The notes beneath the pieces are model-generated. The model made no database searches and was not told where the DNA came from. It saw nothing but the letters and a program-made list of their open reading frames with translations. Shown one piece after another: positions 10,383 through 20,289 of a DNA stretch of 64,000 nt (position 1 is the first letter of the stretch; every line of letters starts with the position of its first letter). The stretch comes from Nitrosomonadales bacterium. Lineage in GTDB: Bacteria > Pseudomonadota > Gammaproteobacteria > Burkholderiales > Gallionellaceae. The stretch spans positions 1 to 64,000 of the forward strand of contig JACPYR010000068.1 in NCBI GenBank assembly GCA_016195965.1. Reading direction: 5' to 3'. A program made the position numbers and the translations under genes.

Positions 10383-10983
10383 TATTTGGGATGAACGTTA
10401 CGCGAGCGAGGAATATTTGTTCGGCACCGAACCGAACGCCTTTCTGCTTTCCCAGCGCAACTTGCTGAAGCCGGGCAAGAGGAGCTGTCTGGCGTTGGCC
10501 GACGGCGAGGGCCGCAACGGCGTATGGCTGGCGCAGCAGGGCTTGCAGGTGCATGCGGTGGATGCCTCTCCGGTGGCACTGGACAAGGCGCAGAAGCTGG
10601 CGGCAAAACGCGGCGTCGAACTGGTGTTCGAGCTGACCGATCTGGCGCATTGGCAATGGCGCGAAAAACAATACGATGTCGTAGTCGGCATCTTCATCCA
10701 GTTTGCGCCGCCCGCATTGCGCCAGCAGATGTTCGACGGAATCAAGCGCACGCTGAAACCCGGCGGGTTGCTGATGCTGCAGGGCTATACGCCGCGCCAG
10801 CTCGAATACAAAACCGGCGGGCCGTCTATGGCGGAGAATTTGTACACGGAGGCATTGCTGCGCGATGCGTTTGGCGATATGGAGATTTTGCACCTGCGCG
10901 AGCACGACGATGTCATCCATGAAGGGGCGGGGCACAGCGGCATGTCGGCGCTGATCGATCTGGTGGCGCGCAAGGGAGTTTGA
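10372..10983 (+). CDS. Class I SAM-dependent methyltransferase (TehB-like)
   Basis: MLNNIWDERYASEEYLFGTEPNAFL...LALADGEGRNGVWLAQQG (motif I). Confidence 0.8.
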   Translation: MLNNIWDERYASEEYLFGTEPNAFLLSQRNLLKPGKRSCLALADGEGRNGVWLAQQGLQVHAVDASPVALDKAQKLAAKRGVELVFELTDLAHWQWREKQYDVVVGIFIQFAPPALRQQMFDGIKRTLKPGGLLMLQGYTPRQLEYKTGGPSMAENLYTEALLRDAFGDMEILHLREHDDVIHEGAGHSGMSALIDLVARKGV

Positions 10984-11119
10984 TGTTTTTCCCATCGGGC
11001 AACATGCAATATCTGCCTGTTGAACTGTTGTGTTGTATGGAAAATTAAGGCACCATCGTGTGCCAGAACTATACCAATGCATTTGGGGAATGTGCCGATT
11101 TGACTGCTAAGGGGAAGGC

Positions 11120-14100
11120 ATGAATAAGTCTGCAACGCGCTTTAATAAGCGCTCTCCGATCAAGCCATATTGCGCCGTGCTGTTGTGCTGCGCGGCTGCT
11201 CCGGCGTACGCGAATCCTTCGGGCGGACTGGTGGTCAATGGCCAGGCCAGTTTTGCCAGCAGCGGCAACACGCTGACGGTCACCAACACCCCCGGCACCG
11301 TCATCAACTGGCAGAACTTCTCGATAGGATCGAACGAAGTCACCCAATTCGCCCAACAGTCAGCGGCATCTGCGGTGCTCAACCGCGTCACCGGCAGCGA
11401 CCCCAGCAATATTCTGGGAAGTCTGCAATCCAACGGACGCGTCTACCTGATCAACCCCAACGGCATCCTGTTTGGCGCTGGAGCGAAAGTAGACACGGCT
11501 GGCCTGGTCGCTTCCACGCTCAATCTGAGCAACGCCGATTTTCTGGCCGGACGCAACAACTACACCCAGGTACCGGGCGCGCAAAACATCGGCAACGCGG
11601 GCAACATCAATGTGCAAGACGGCGGGCAGGTATACCTGATCGCCCCCAATGTAGAGAACAGCGGCGTGATCACCGCGCCCAACGGCGAAATCCTGCTGGC
11701 AGCCGGAGCCAGCGTAGAGCTGGTCAGCACCAGCAATCCCAACTTGAGGGTCAACATCACCGCGCCTGCGGGAGACGCCACCAATGTGGGCCAGTTGATC
11801 GCCTCGTCCGGCAGCCTGGGGCTGTTCGGCACGGTGGTCAAAAACAGCGGGGCGGTGAATGCGGACAGCGCGACGCTGCAAGGCGGCAGGATCGTGTTCA
11901 GGGCCAGCCAGCGTGCGGAAATTTCTGGCAGCGTATCCGCCAATGGAGTGACAGGCGGCACGATAGAAGTGCTGGGTAACCAGGTTGGCGTGATGGATGG
12001 CGCGGCTATCAGCGCCAACGGCACACAAGGCGGTGGCACGGCGCTGATCGGCGGCGATGCGCATGGTGCGAATCCGGATGTGCCGAATGCGCTAGTTACT
12101 TATGTCGCGCCGACCTCGACCATCAGCGCCGATGGGGGTGTTCCCTCTCCCTACGGGGGAGGGTTGGGGAGCGGCAATGGCGGCAAGGTGATCGTCTGGT
12201 CTGACAATACCACCCGTGCTTATGGCAGCCTTACGGCCAGGGGAGGAGCGGGTGGCGGAAATGGCGGCTTCATTGAAACTTCGGGTCATTTTCTTGCGGT
12301 CACTCAAGCGGCGAATGTCGGCGCACCTAAAGGCAAGGGAGGCATCTGGCTGTTAGATCCCTATGATGTTTCGATCCAGGCAGCGACAGGGACATTGGAT
12401 GCGCTCTCGCCCAATTTTCTCGCCAACGCCAACTCGTCAACCGTGAGCAGCGCGGTTATTCAGGCCGCACTGGCAGCAGGTACTTCCGTCGTCGTCAGTA
12501 CCAACACCTCTGTCATCGGAGCGCAGGCGGGCAACATCACAGTCGATGCACCCATCAGTGCGGCGGTGACCGGTGTGGGGACTACGCTTACCCTTAATGC
12601 GATTAGTTTTATCACGATCAATCAACCGATCACCTCTACCGGCGCTGCGCTCAATCTTGTGTTGAATCATGGAGTGTCGAGCTCTGCTACGTTGGCGAAT
12701 ACAGTCTCGCTGGCGGGCGGGAATGTCAATGTGGGAACCTATGTTGGCTCAGTCGGGATGGTCACGCCAGGAGTGGGTACCCTGAACGTGACGGCAGGAG
12801 CAACAACCTTAACAGGATCGTTGACCGCATCCACGCTGGGTGTTACCGGTGCTACAGCCCAACTGAACCTGAATGGAGCTGCAGCGACCTCGTTGACGTC
12901 GCTTAAAATGACGGCTGGCACATTAACGAGTTCGGCTGCGCTCAGCATCGGTACATTGACGGTTAATCCACCCGTGGCAACGACAATAACGCTGGGTGGT
13001 GCGGGGACGAAGACTGTTACCGGCACCACTACTTTTGCGCCGGGTGGGAGTTTTGTTCTGCCATTCACACTGGATAGCGCTACGCTGAATACGCAAGGTG
13101 CGGTCTCGCATACGGTCAACGGCACGAGCTCGGTTGCGATTAATCTGGCAAATGGTGCGGCTATCAATAATACGGCTACCTGGGGAATGGACTGGATTAC
13201 TGTGCAGCCTGGCGCCGGTGCGGCAGGGACATTCAATAACAACGGAGCTACTGGAGCGATTACATTAAGCACGTTGGGTGCGAGCGGTGCCATCAACACA
13301 CAGTTTAATAATAACTCCACATTGGCGAGTGCGGTGAACCTTACGGCAGGCACATTCACTTTGGGTGGGGGAGGCACCAGCAGTGGGACATTTAATATCG
13401 CAACAGGTGCCACTCTGAATTTTTCAGCGGGTACGCACAATTTAAGCAATGCCAGCGCAATTACCGGTACCGGTACTGTAGTTTTCAGTGGTGGTACCGA
13501 TACGATAACAGGAAGTGTTGCGGCGACAATACTCACCAACAGCGGGGCGACTACCAATCTTAATGGTGCAATGACATCGCCCACGGTGAATGTCAGCGCA
13601 GGAACATTGAACCTCAACAACACGCTGGGGACGAGCATTGCGGCGCTCAATTTGAGTGGCGGCACCTTGGGCGGCACGGGTGCGATCACTATTCCTGCCG
13701 GCGGCACATTCGCCTGGTCTGGAGGCGCGCTGGCTAGTACGGGCGGACTCACTGTTGCCGGAACTTCCGGGGCGGCAACGTTGACCGGAAATCTGACATT
13801 AACCGGTGGTCTACTCAACAACGGTATGGTGAATCAAGGCGCTGCAACGATGGCTCTGTCCATCGGCTCGGGGGGAAACCTGATTAACAACGGCACCTTT
13901 AATCTGGCCGTCGGCGGCGCTGCCGGTTCGATCACTGTCAGCGACAGCGGTATATTCACCAACAACCCATCCGGCCTCATCAATTCTGCGGGCGCTGTGT
14001 CCAATACCGTCCAGGCAGCGGTGGGTACGACAGTCGGGACTATCGTCAACAACGGCACGGTCAATGTTGCAGCCGGCAACACCTTGAATTGGATCGGCGG

Positions 14101-17100
14101 GCAAGCGACAACCCATGCTGGGAGCTGGAACGCGGGTGTGGTTGCGACGCCGGCGGCTGGCGGGGTATTGACGCTGGGCGAGGCGACAGGAGCGCTGGCT
14201 GGAGCCCAGACCTATAGCGGCCCCATTAACGTTGTCGGTACGCTGAATGTCACCAGCGGCGCCAACACACTGAGCGGCGCGCTCACCAATAATGGGCAGC
14301 TCCAGTTTTCGACAGGAAGCAACAACCTGACTGGAACCTATAGCGACGCGCAGCTGGCCGGTGGATTCATGCCCAACGTCATGTTCACTTCGGGCACCAA
14401 CACCATCAGTGCGCTGAGTCTGGCTGGCGGCGCGCTGACGTTTTCATCGCTGAACATGAATGGCGGCGTAAATTATCTGAATACAGCCAGCACGGTCCAT
14501 GCTCTTGTTCTGAGTGCGGGCACACTGACCGGTACGGGCAACATCACCATCCCCCTGTCGGCATCCTTCAATTGGTATGGCGGCACACTGGCGACCACCG
14601 GCACGGCGTCGATTACACTGAACAACGTGACGGCCACGACCGCACAGACCACCCTGATGAATGGGACGCAAAATCTTAATCGTGCGTTGATCAACAATGG
14701 CCTGGTATCGCAACAGATCGTGAACGCGGGGTCGCAGACAACCTTGAACATAGGTGCGGGCGGCAGCTTTACCAACAACGGCACGCTCAATCTGGGCGGT
14801 GTGGCCAATGGCACGCTCAGCGTCAGCGACACGGGCGTATTCACCAATGCGTCTGCAGGTATAGTCAACTCGACCGGGGCCGTAATCAATACGATACAGG
14901 CGGCGATGGGCGCGACTTCGGTGGGCACGATAGCCAACAGCGGCACGGTGAATGTAGCTGCGGGCAATACCTTGAGATGGACCGCAGGGCAGACCTCGAC
15001 CAGTGCGGGCGTATGGAAAGTTGGATCGGCAATCACTCCCGGCGGCGTGCTCACGATGGGAGCGGCCACCGGGGCCGGTGCCCAGACCTATATCGGCATT
15101 TTCACCAATTACGGCACGGTCGAGTTCATGGGGGGCACCAACAATTTGACCAATCCGACTGCTGCAATTTCGGGTAACGGCACGGTCAATTTCGGCGGCG
15201 GGGCCAACACTTTGACGGGCAGCGTCACTGCGACCACGGTCAACAACAGCGGTGCGACGACCAACCTGAATGGTGCGGTGACGGCATCTGCGATCAATGT
15301 CAGTCTAGGAACGCTGAACTTGAATACGGCCGCTAACATTGCATCGCTCGGATTAAGCGGGGGCACCTTGGGCGGCACGGGCAGCCTGACGGTTACCACC
15401 AGCTACACTCAGACGACAGGTGTGTTGGCCAGCAGTTTTTCCAGCATCAATATCACTCAGGCTACGGGCAACCTGAGCGTGGGCGGCATCAGCGCACTGG
15501 GTTCCATCTCACTGGCTGCGCCCAGCGGTGTTCTGGCTATCAATGGCCCGTTGAACGCGGGAATCGCAGCGATCAACCTCACCTCGGCATCGGCGATTAT
15601 TGGTTCCGGCGGCCTATCCACGACCGGCTTGTTAACCACCAACTCCGTCGGCGGCACGACGCTGAACGGGGCGAATACGGTGGGCAGCTTCAAGGCCGTC
15701 AACAGCGGATCTGGCAATATTTCACTGACCAATAGCGCAACGGCGTTGAACCTCTCCGGCATCAGCCAGACCGGCGGCGGTGCGGTGAGCATCACCAACA
15801 CCGGCAATATCGCCACTTCCGCGCTGATCTCATCAGGCGGCAACATCAATATTTATGCGGTGGGCAATGCCGGGGACGATGTCACCATAGGCAACGGCAT
15901 CAACTACACGGGCACGGCGGCAGCAGGAAATCTGGAGATACGCGCGAACCGCAACATCACCGTGCAGACTTCGCCTATCCAGGTGACGGGCACGCAGGCG
16001 CTGAACGTGATACTCAACGCGGATCGCAATGCGGATAACTCCGGCGCGGTCTATGTGTTGGCGGGCGGCAACATCTCGACTGCGGGCGGCAACATCGCGA
16101 TAGGCGGCGGCAACGGCGCCATCGGTGCCGGGACCGGGTTTGCGCATGGCGATAATGCGGCGGCGGGATATTTCAACGGCGTTTCCGTGCAGGCCAACCT
16201 GGCGGCGGCGGGCGGCAACATCGTCATCAACGGTATCGCGGATGCGTTGACCACTGGGCTCAACACCCCGACCGGCGTCGAGATCGTCGGCGGCACCGTG
16301 AGCACGACGGGTACGGGCACGATCACGCTGACCGGGACCTCGATGAATTCGGGTGCTGCCACGGTCAACAGCTGGGGGATTAACATCGGCAACCTGACCA
16401 ATGGGCCCGCCAACGTGACCAGCGTGGATGGCGCTATCCAGTTCGATGGCACATCCGGCAGCGGCGCCAATGCGGTGGGCGCGCGGGTATATCGGCTTTC
16501 CAATGTGCAGGCCACCGGACTGGGCAATGTCACGATCAACGGCACGGCGGGCAACGCCGTCGCGGCTATCAATAATACGCGCGGCGTGGCTATCGATACC
16601 GGTTCTTTTGTGCGCACCAACGGCGGGGTGTTGACGCTGAACGGGGTGAACACTTCTATCGCCGGTTCGACCGGATTCACCTATGGCGTGGACATCAACG
16701 GCGATTCGTTGCTGTCTTCCGTATCGGGCGCGGTCAACATCGCCGGCAGCGCCGTCGCGGGCTCCAGCCCCAGCGTCGCTGGCGTGATGTCCCGTCTGAC
16801 GATAGCCGGTAACACAATCGGCAACGGCACGAGCGGCAACATCCTGCTCGATGCCAAGGGCGGTACGGGCATCATCCTGGGCGGTGCCAATGTAAAGGGA
16901 AGCGGCAACATCACGTTGAATGTCGAGGGCGGCGGCGCGATCACCCAGACGGGCGGTTATTTGCAAGCCGGTTTGTCTGGTTTGCGCGTGCTGGGCGATA
17001 CCGCCGCCAGCGCGGTGACGTTGAATTCAGCGGCGAACAATGTCTCTCACATCGCGGCCAGCTTGCCGGTTGCCGGCTCGTCATTGAGTTACACCAACAG

Positions 17101-18781
17101 CGCCGCGCTGATCATCGACAATATCACTTCGGTTGCAGTCGTGGGTTTGTCTGCTTCGAGCAGCAACGGCGTGACGGTGAATGGCAACATCACGCTGGGG
17201 GCTGCTGCAATGTTTGAAAATACGCTGGTTACACCTTCGCTGATCAGCGGCGCGTTGCTGACCATCAGTACGGCTGGCGGCGCTACGTTGAACAACGCCA
17301 ACGCGGTGACAGGTTTCACCGCCACCAACAGCGGCAGTGGCGACATCCGTCTGACCAACAGCGCAGCAAACCTGACTGTCGCCGTGATCAGCAACACGGC
17401 GGTCAATGGAGGTTTGATGATCAGCAATACCGGCGCATTGACAACCAGCGGTGCAGTTTCTTCCAATGGCAATATCTCGTTGGCTGCGACCGGCGCCATG
17501 TCGATCGGAGCGAGTGTCGCTGGCGGGAACATTGCGCTGAGCGGTGCCGCGATCAGCGAGGCAGCTGCAGGCAGTTTGAACACACCGGGACTGTTGGGCG
17601 TCGTTTCGACAGGCGGGGCGACACTGACCGGCGCAAATGCGCTGGGAAGCTTTAATGCCACCAACAGCGGCGCTGGAAATATTTCGCTGACCAACACGGC
17701 GGCGAATCTGACGGTCACGGGCATCAGCAACATCGGAGGCGTTGCCAAGGTGAGCAATAGCGGTGCAATCAGCATGACGGGTGCGATAACGGCGGCCAGT
17801 ATCAGTGGTCAGGCAAGCGGCATCACGCTGGGCGCAGCCGGTTTGCTGAGCGCCAGCGGGGCCGGGAACGCCATCGTGCTGGATGCAGGGGCCGGCAATT
17901 TCATCAACAATGCAGGCGCCACAGCACTGACCAATACCGGCGGCGGGCGCTGGCTGGTGTACTCAAGCGATCCCGCGCTCGATACATTCGGCGGGCTGGC
18001 GAGCGGCAACCTCGCGCTATGGGGCAAGACCAGCGCCAATTACGCGCCGGCCAGTGTGGTAGAAACTGGCAACCGTTACCTGTTTGCTTTTGTACCCGTG
18101 CTTGCCGTCAGCGCGGCGCTCAGCAAAACCTATAGCACCGACCTGACAAAAACTCCGCCAGCAGCAACCATCCTGGGGCTGGTCAATGCCGCCAGCTATG
18201 GCAATGTCTTCTCGCAGGATGCCATACAGGGTAGCGCCAGTTTGACATCAACCGGTTTTGCCGCGAATGCCGGCGTATTGGGCTCTCCTTATTTGGTGGC
18301 GGTTGCGGCGGGGACACAGGTTGCGCCAGTCGGATATGGCGCGACTATCTATAGCAATGGCACGATCACGGTGAATCCGGCTCCATTGACGGTTACCGCG
18401 AACATGCAAAGCAAATTGTATGGAACGTCAGATCCGGTGCTGATCTATGCGGTGACGGGCTTGCAACTGGGCGATACGCCGACCACGGTGTTGAATGCAG
18501 GCTTGCTGTCGCGTGTGGCTGGCGAAGCGGCGGGGACATACCAGATTAATCAGGGTACGCTGGGACTCAGTACCACAGCCGGAACGAATTACACGCTGAC
18601 CTATGTGCCGGGCAGCTTTGCCATTCTGATGCCCGCGCTGCTCAACGGGATAGTGAATATTGTTGCTTCGACTCCTGTTGCCGATATGAAGCAGCAACCG
18701 GCAGATCGGGTGGCAACAACCATTGATGTGGTGAATCCGGCAAGCGATACCAGCATACAATCGTTGCCGATGTGCAAATGA
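11120..18781 (+). CDS. Two-partner secretion exoprotein (TpsA; filamentous haemagglutinin N-terminal domain, MBG-like C-terminus)
   Basis: 2553 aa; signal peptide, TPS-domain signature (VINWQNFSIGSNE...VYLINPNGILFGAGAKVDT), long Gly/Thr/Asn/Ala-rich beta-helix-type sequence, C-terminal LTVTANMQSKLYGTSDPVL; upstream of a TpsB gene. Confidence 0.92.
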   Translation: MNKSATRFNKRSPIKPYCAVLLCCAAAPAYANPSGGLVVNGQASFASSGNTLTVTNTPGTVINWQNFSIGSNEVTQFAQQSAASAVLNRVTGSDPSNILGSLQSNGRVYLINPNGILFGAGAKVDTAGLVASTLNLSNADFLAGRNNYTQVPGAQNIGNAGNINVQDGGQVYLIAPNVENSGVITAPNGEILLAAGASVELVSTSNPNLRVNITAPAGDATNVGQLIASSGSLGLFGTVVKNSGAVNADSATLQGGRIVFRASQRAEISGSVSANGVTGGTIEVLGNQVGVMDGAAISANGTQGGGTALIGGDAHGANPDVPNALVTYVAPTSTISADGGVPSPYGGGLGSGNGGKVIVWSDNTTRAYGSLTARGGAGGGNGGFIETSGHFLAVTQAANVGAPKGKGGIWLLDPYDVSIQAATGTLDALSPNFLANANSSTVSSAVIQAALAAGTSVVVSTNTSVIGAQAGNITVDAPISAAVTGVGTTLTLNAISFITINQPITSTGAALNLVLNHGVSSSATLANTVSLAGGNVNVGTYVGSVGMVTPGVGTLNVTAGATTLTGSLTASTLGVTGATAQLNLNGAAATSLTSLKMTAGTLTSSAALSIGTLTVNPPVATTITLGGAGTKTVTGTTTFAPGGSFVLPFTLDSATLNTQGAVSHTVNGTSSVAINLANGAAINNTATWGMDWITVQPGAGAAGTFNNNGATGAITLSTLGASGAINTQFNNNSTLASAVNLTAGTFTLGGGGTSSGTFNIATGATLNFSAGTHNLSNASAITGTGTVVFSGGTDTITGSVAATILTNSGATTNLNGAMTSPTVNVSAGTLNLNNTLGTSIAALNLSGGTLGGTGAITIPAGGTFAWSGGALASTGGLTVAGTSGAATLTGNLTLTGGLLNNGMVNQGAATMALSIGSGGNLINNGTFNLAVGGAAGSITVSDSGIFTNNPSGLINSAGAVSNTVQAAVGTTVGTIVNNGTVNVAAGNTLNWIGGQATTHAGSWNAGVVATPAAGGVLTLGEATGALAGAQTYSGPINVVGTLNVTSGANTLSGALTNNGQLQFSTGSNNLTGTYSDAQLAGGFMPNVMFTSGTNTISALSLAGGALTFSSLNMNGGVNYLNTASTVHALVLSAGTLTGTGNITIPLSASFNWYGGTLATTGTASITLNNVTATTAQTTLMNGTQNLNRALINNGLVSQQIVNAGSQTTLNIGAGGSFTNNGTLNLGGVANGTLSVSDTGVFTNASAGIVNSTGAVINTIQAAMGATSVGTIANSGTVNVAAGNTLRWTAGQTSTSAGVWKVGSAITPGGVLTMGAATGAGAQTYIGIFTNYGTVEFMGGTNNLTNPTAAISGNGTVNFGGGANTLTGSVTATTVNNSGATTNLNGAVTASAINVSLGTLNLNTAANIASLGLSGGTLGGTGSLTVTTSYTQTTGVLASSFSSINITQATGNLSVGGISALGSISLAAPSGVLAINGPLNAGIAAINLTSASAIIGSGGLSTTGLLTTNSVGGTTLNGANTVGSFKAVNSGSGNISLTNSATALNLSGISQTGGGAVSITNTGNIATSALISSGGNINIYAVGNAGDDVTIGNGINYTGTAAAGNLEIRANRNITVQTSPIQVTGTQALNVILNADRNADNSGAVYVLAGGNISTAGGNIAIGGGNGAIGAGTGFAHGDNAAAGYFNGVSVQANLAAAGGNIVINGIADALTTGLNTPTGVEIVGGTVSTTGTGTITLTGTSMNSGAATVNSWGINIGNLTNGPANVTSVDGAIQFDGTSGSGANAVGARVYRLSNVQATGLGNVTINGTAGNAVAAINNTRGVAIDTGSFVRTNGGVLTLNGVNTSIAGSTGFTYGVDINGDSLLSSVSGAVNIAGSAVAGSSPSVAGVMSRLTIAGNTIGNGTSGNILLDAKGGTGIILGGANVKGSGNITLNVEGGGAITQTGGYLQAGLSGLRVLGDTAASAVTLNSAANNVSHIAASLPVAGSSLSYTNSAALIIDNITSVAVVGLSASSSNGVTVNGNITLGAAAMFENTLVTPSLISGALLTISTAGGATLNNANAVTGFTATNSGSGDIRLTNSAANLTVAVISNTAVNGGLMISNTGALTTSGAVSSNGNISLAATGAMSIGASVAGGNIALSGAAISEAAAGSLNTPGLLGVVSTGGATLTGANALGSFNATNSGAGNISLTNTAANLTVTGISNIGGVAKVSNSGAISMTGAITAASISGQASGITLGAAGLLSASGAGNAIVLDAGAGNFINNAGATALTNTGGGRWLVYSSDPALDTFGGLASGNLALWGKTSANYAPASVVETGNRYLFAFVPVLAVSAALSKTYSTDLTKTPPAATILGLVNAASYGNVFSQDAIQGSASLTSTGFAANAGVLGSPYLVAVAAGTQVAPVGYGATIYSNGTITVNPAPLTVTANMQSKLYGTSDPVLIYAVTGLQLGDTPTTVLNAGLLSRVAGEAAGTYQINQGTLGLSTTAGTNYTLTYVPGSFAILMPALLNGIVNIVASTPVADMKQQPADRVATTIDVVNPASDTSIQSLPMCK

Positions 18782-18822
18782 TTAACACCCGGTATGGGAG
18801 TTTTTAATCGATGAGGCATAAA

Positions 18823-20199
18823 ATGAAAACGACGACACTTTTGATTGCGGCATGGTTGATGTCCCTTTCTACGATGGCGCAGGCCATTGGGGAGGCTGCC
18901 GGAAGGGTGGGCTATATGAGCGGCGTGCTGGTGGCGAAGCGCCTGGATGGCACAGTAAAAGTGATAAGTTCCAAATCAACGGTATATACCGGGGACATGC
19001 TCATCACCGGCAAGGATAGTTATGCCCAGCTGGAAATGGATGACGGCACCAAGATGACGTTGCGGCCCGATTCCAACTTGCGCATCGAGGCATTCCGGTT
19101 CCGCAAAGAAACCCCGCAAAACGATAATATGGTATTGCGTTTGCTCAAGGGCGGTTTTCGGACATTGACGGGTTTGATCGGCAAGCGCGGCAATGCCGAT
19201 GCCTATAAATTGCGTGCGGCGACGGCCACTATCGGTGTGCGCGGCACGGATTTTACCGCACGGCTGTGCGCCAGCAAGGATTGCCTGGATGATGAAGAGA
19301 GCGGCAAGCCGGCGAAATATCAGCCAGTGCCGGTCGTGGCGGGGCGGGTGATGCTGGCGCAGGGCGAATTGTCGGCCAGGCAATCAGGCGGCAAAGAGCG
19401 CAAGCTGTTATTGGGTGCGCCTGTCTATGAAGGCGACACCCTGATTACGGGTGCTAAATCCTATATGGTGGTGGCGTTCAGCGATGAGGGGCGCGTGAGC
19501 TTGCAGGAAAACACGCAGTTTCTGGTTGAAAAATTCAAGTACAACAAGGCCAAGGCTGAAGAAAATGCCGTGTTGAAATTGATCAAAGGCGGAGTGCGCG
19601 TGATCACGGGCCTGATCGGGCGGGCGAATCATGACCGATATCGTTTCAACATGGCTACCGCAACTATCGGCATACGCGGCACCGGTTTTGATGCATGGTG
19701 CAACGGCCCATGTGCGAGCGGGGCGGCTAATCCGGGTGCGACGCAAGACAACCCGCTGGATGGTGCGGGGGTGTATGTCTGGGCGGGCGAAGTGTCGCTG
19801 ACTTCTCCCGGTGGGATGGTGCTCGTTCCGATACAGCAAGCGGCCATTGTCGCCCGCGATACCGGCAAGCCTGCCAGACTCATCAATATTCCATCGGCTA
19901 TTTTTGATAATCGTGTACTGCGTCCGGATGCCATTCCGCTGGATAAGGAGAAGCTTCCGTTTGATACCGAGTCGAATGCAGGTGGCGCGGGCTTGTATGT
20001 GACGGTGCACGAGGGGCACGTGATTATGGCTATGGGTGAAAAGTCGCTGAATTTATTTCGCGGGGAGAGCGGTTTTGCAAACAGAGGGCTGTTGTCGCCC
20101 GTGATTAGCACGCCGGCATTTATGCAGGATCCCAAGATGAACCCCACTGGCAGCGGTCTGCCAAGTGGCGGCATGCCTGGAGGAGACTGCAAGCTTTGA
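18823..20199 (+). CDS. FecR-domain protein with two FecR-like modules
   Basis: MKTTTLLIAAWLMSLSTMAQA signal peptide; two related blocks, each ending GLIG...TATIG(V/I)RGT; lies between tpsA and tpsB. Confidence 0.8.
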   Translation: MKTTTLLIAAWLMSLSTMAQAIGEAAGRVGYMSGVLVAKRLDGTVKVISSKSTVYTGDMLITGKDSYAQLEMDDGTKMTLRPDSNLRIEAFRFRKETPQNDNMVLRLLKGGFRTLTGLIGKRGNADAYKLRAATATIGVRGTDFTARLCASKDCLDDEESGKPAKYQPVPVVAGRVMLAQGELSARQSGGKERKLLLGAPVYEGDTLITGAKSYMVVAFSDEGRVSLQENTQFLVEKFKYNKAKAEENAVLKLIKGGVRVITGLIGRANHDRYRFNMATATIGIRGTGFDAWCNGPCASGAANPGATQDNPLDGAGVYVWAGEVSLTSPGGMVLVPIQQAAIVARDTGKPARLINIPSAIFDNRVLRPDAIPLDKEKLPFDTESNAGGAGLYVTVHEGHVIMAMGEKSLNLFRGESGFANRGLLSPVISTPAFMQDPKMNPTGSGLPSGGMPGGDCKL

Positions 20200-20289
20200 G
20201 TAGCGTTTAGAGTGGCGGGCTGTGGCGGTGATTGCAGGGATATTGCTGCGCTCCTTCGACGATAGTTATTTCTAACGACTGGATATTTC

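Noticed and set aside
12739-13821. 360-aa minus-strand ORF (and 15833-16966, 17089-17775) inside tpsA
   Set aside because: Antisense to tpsA; composition mirrors Gly/Thr/Asn repeats on the other strand, with no start-site or domain support.
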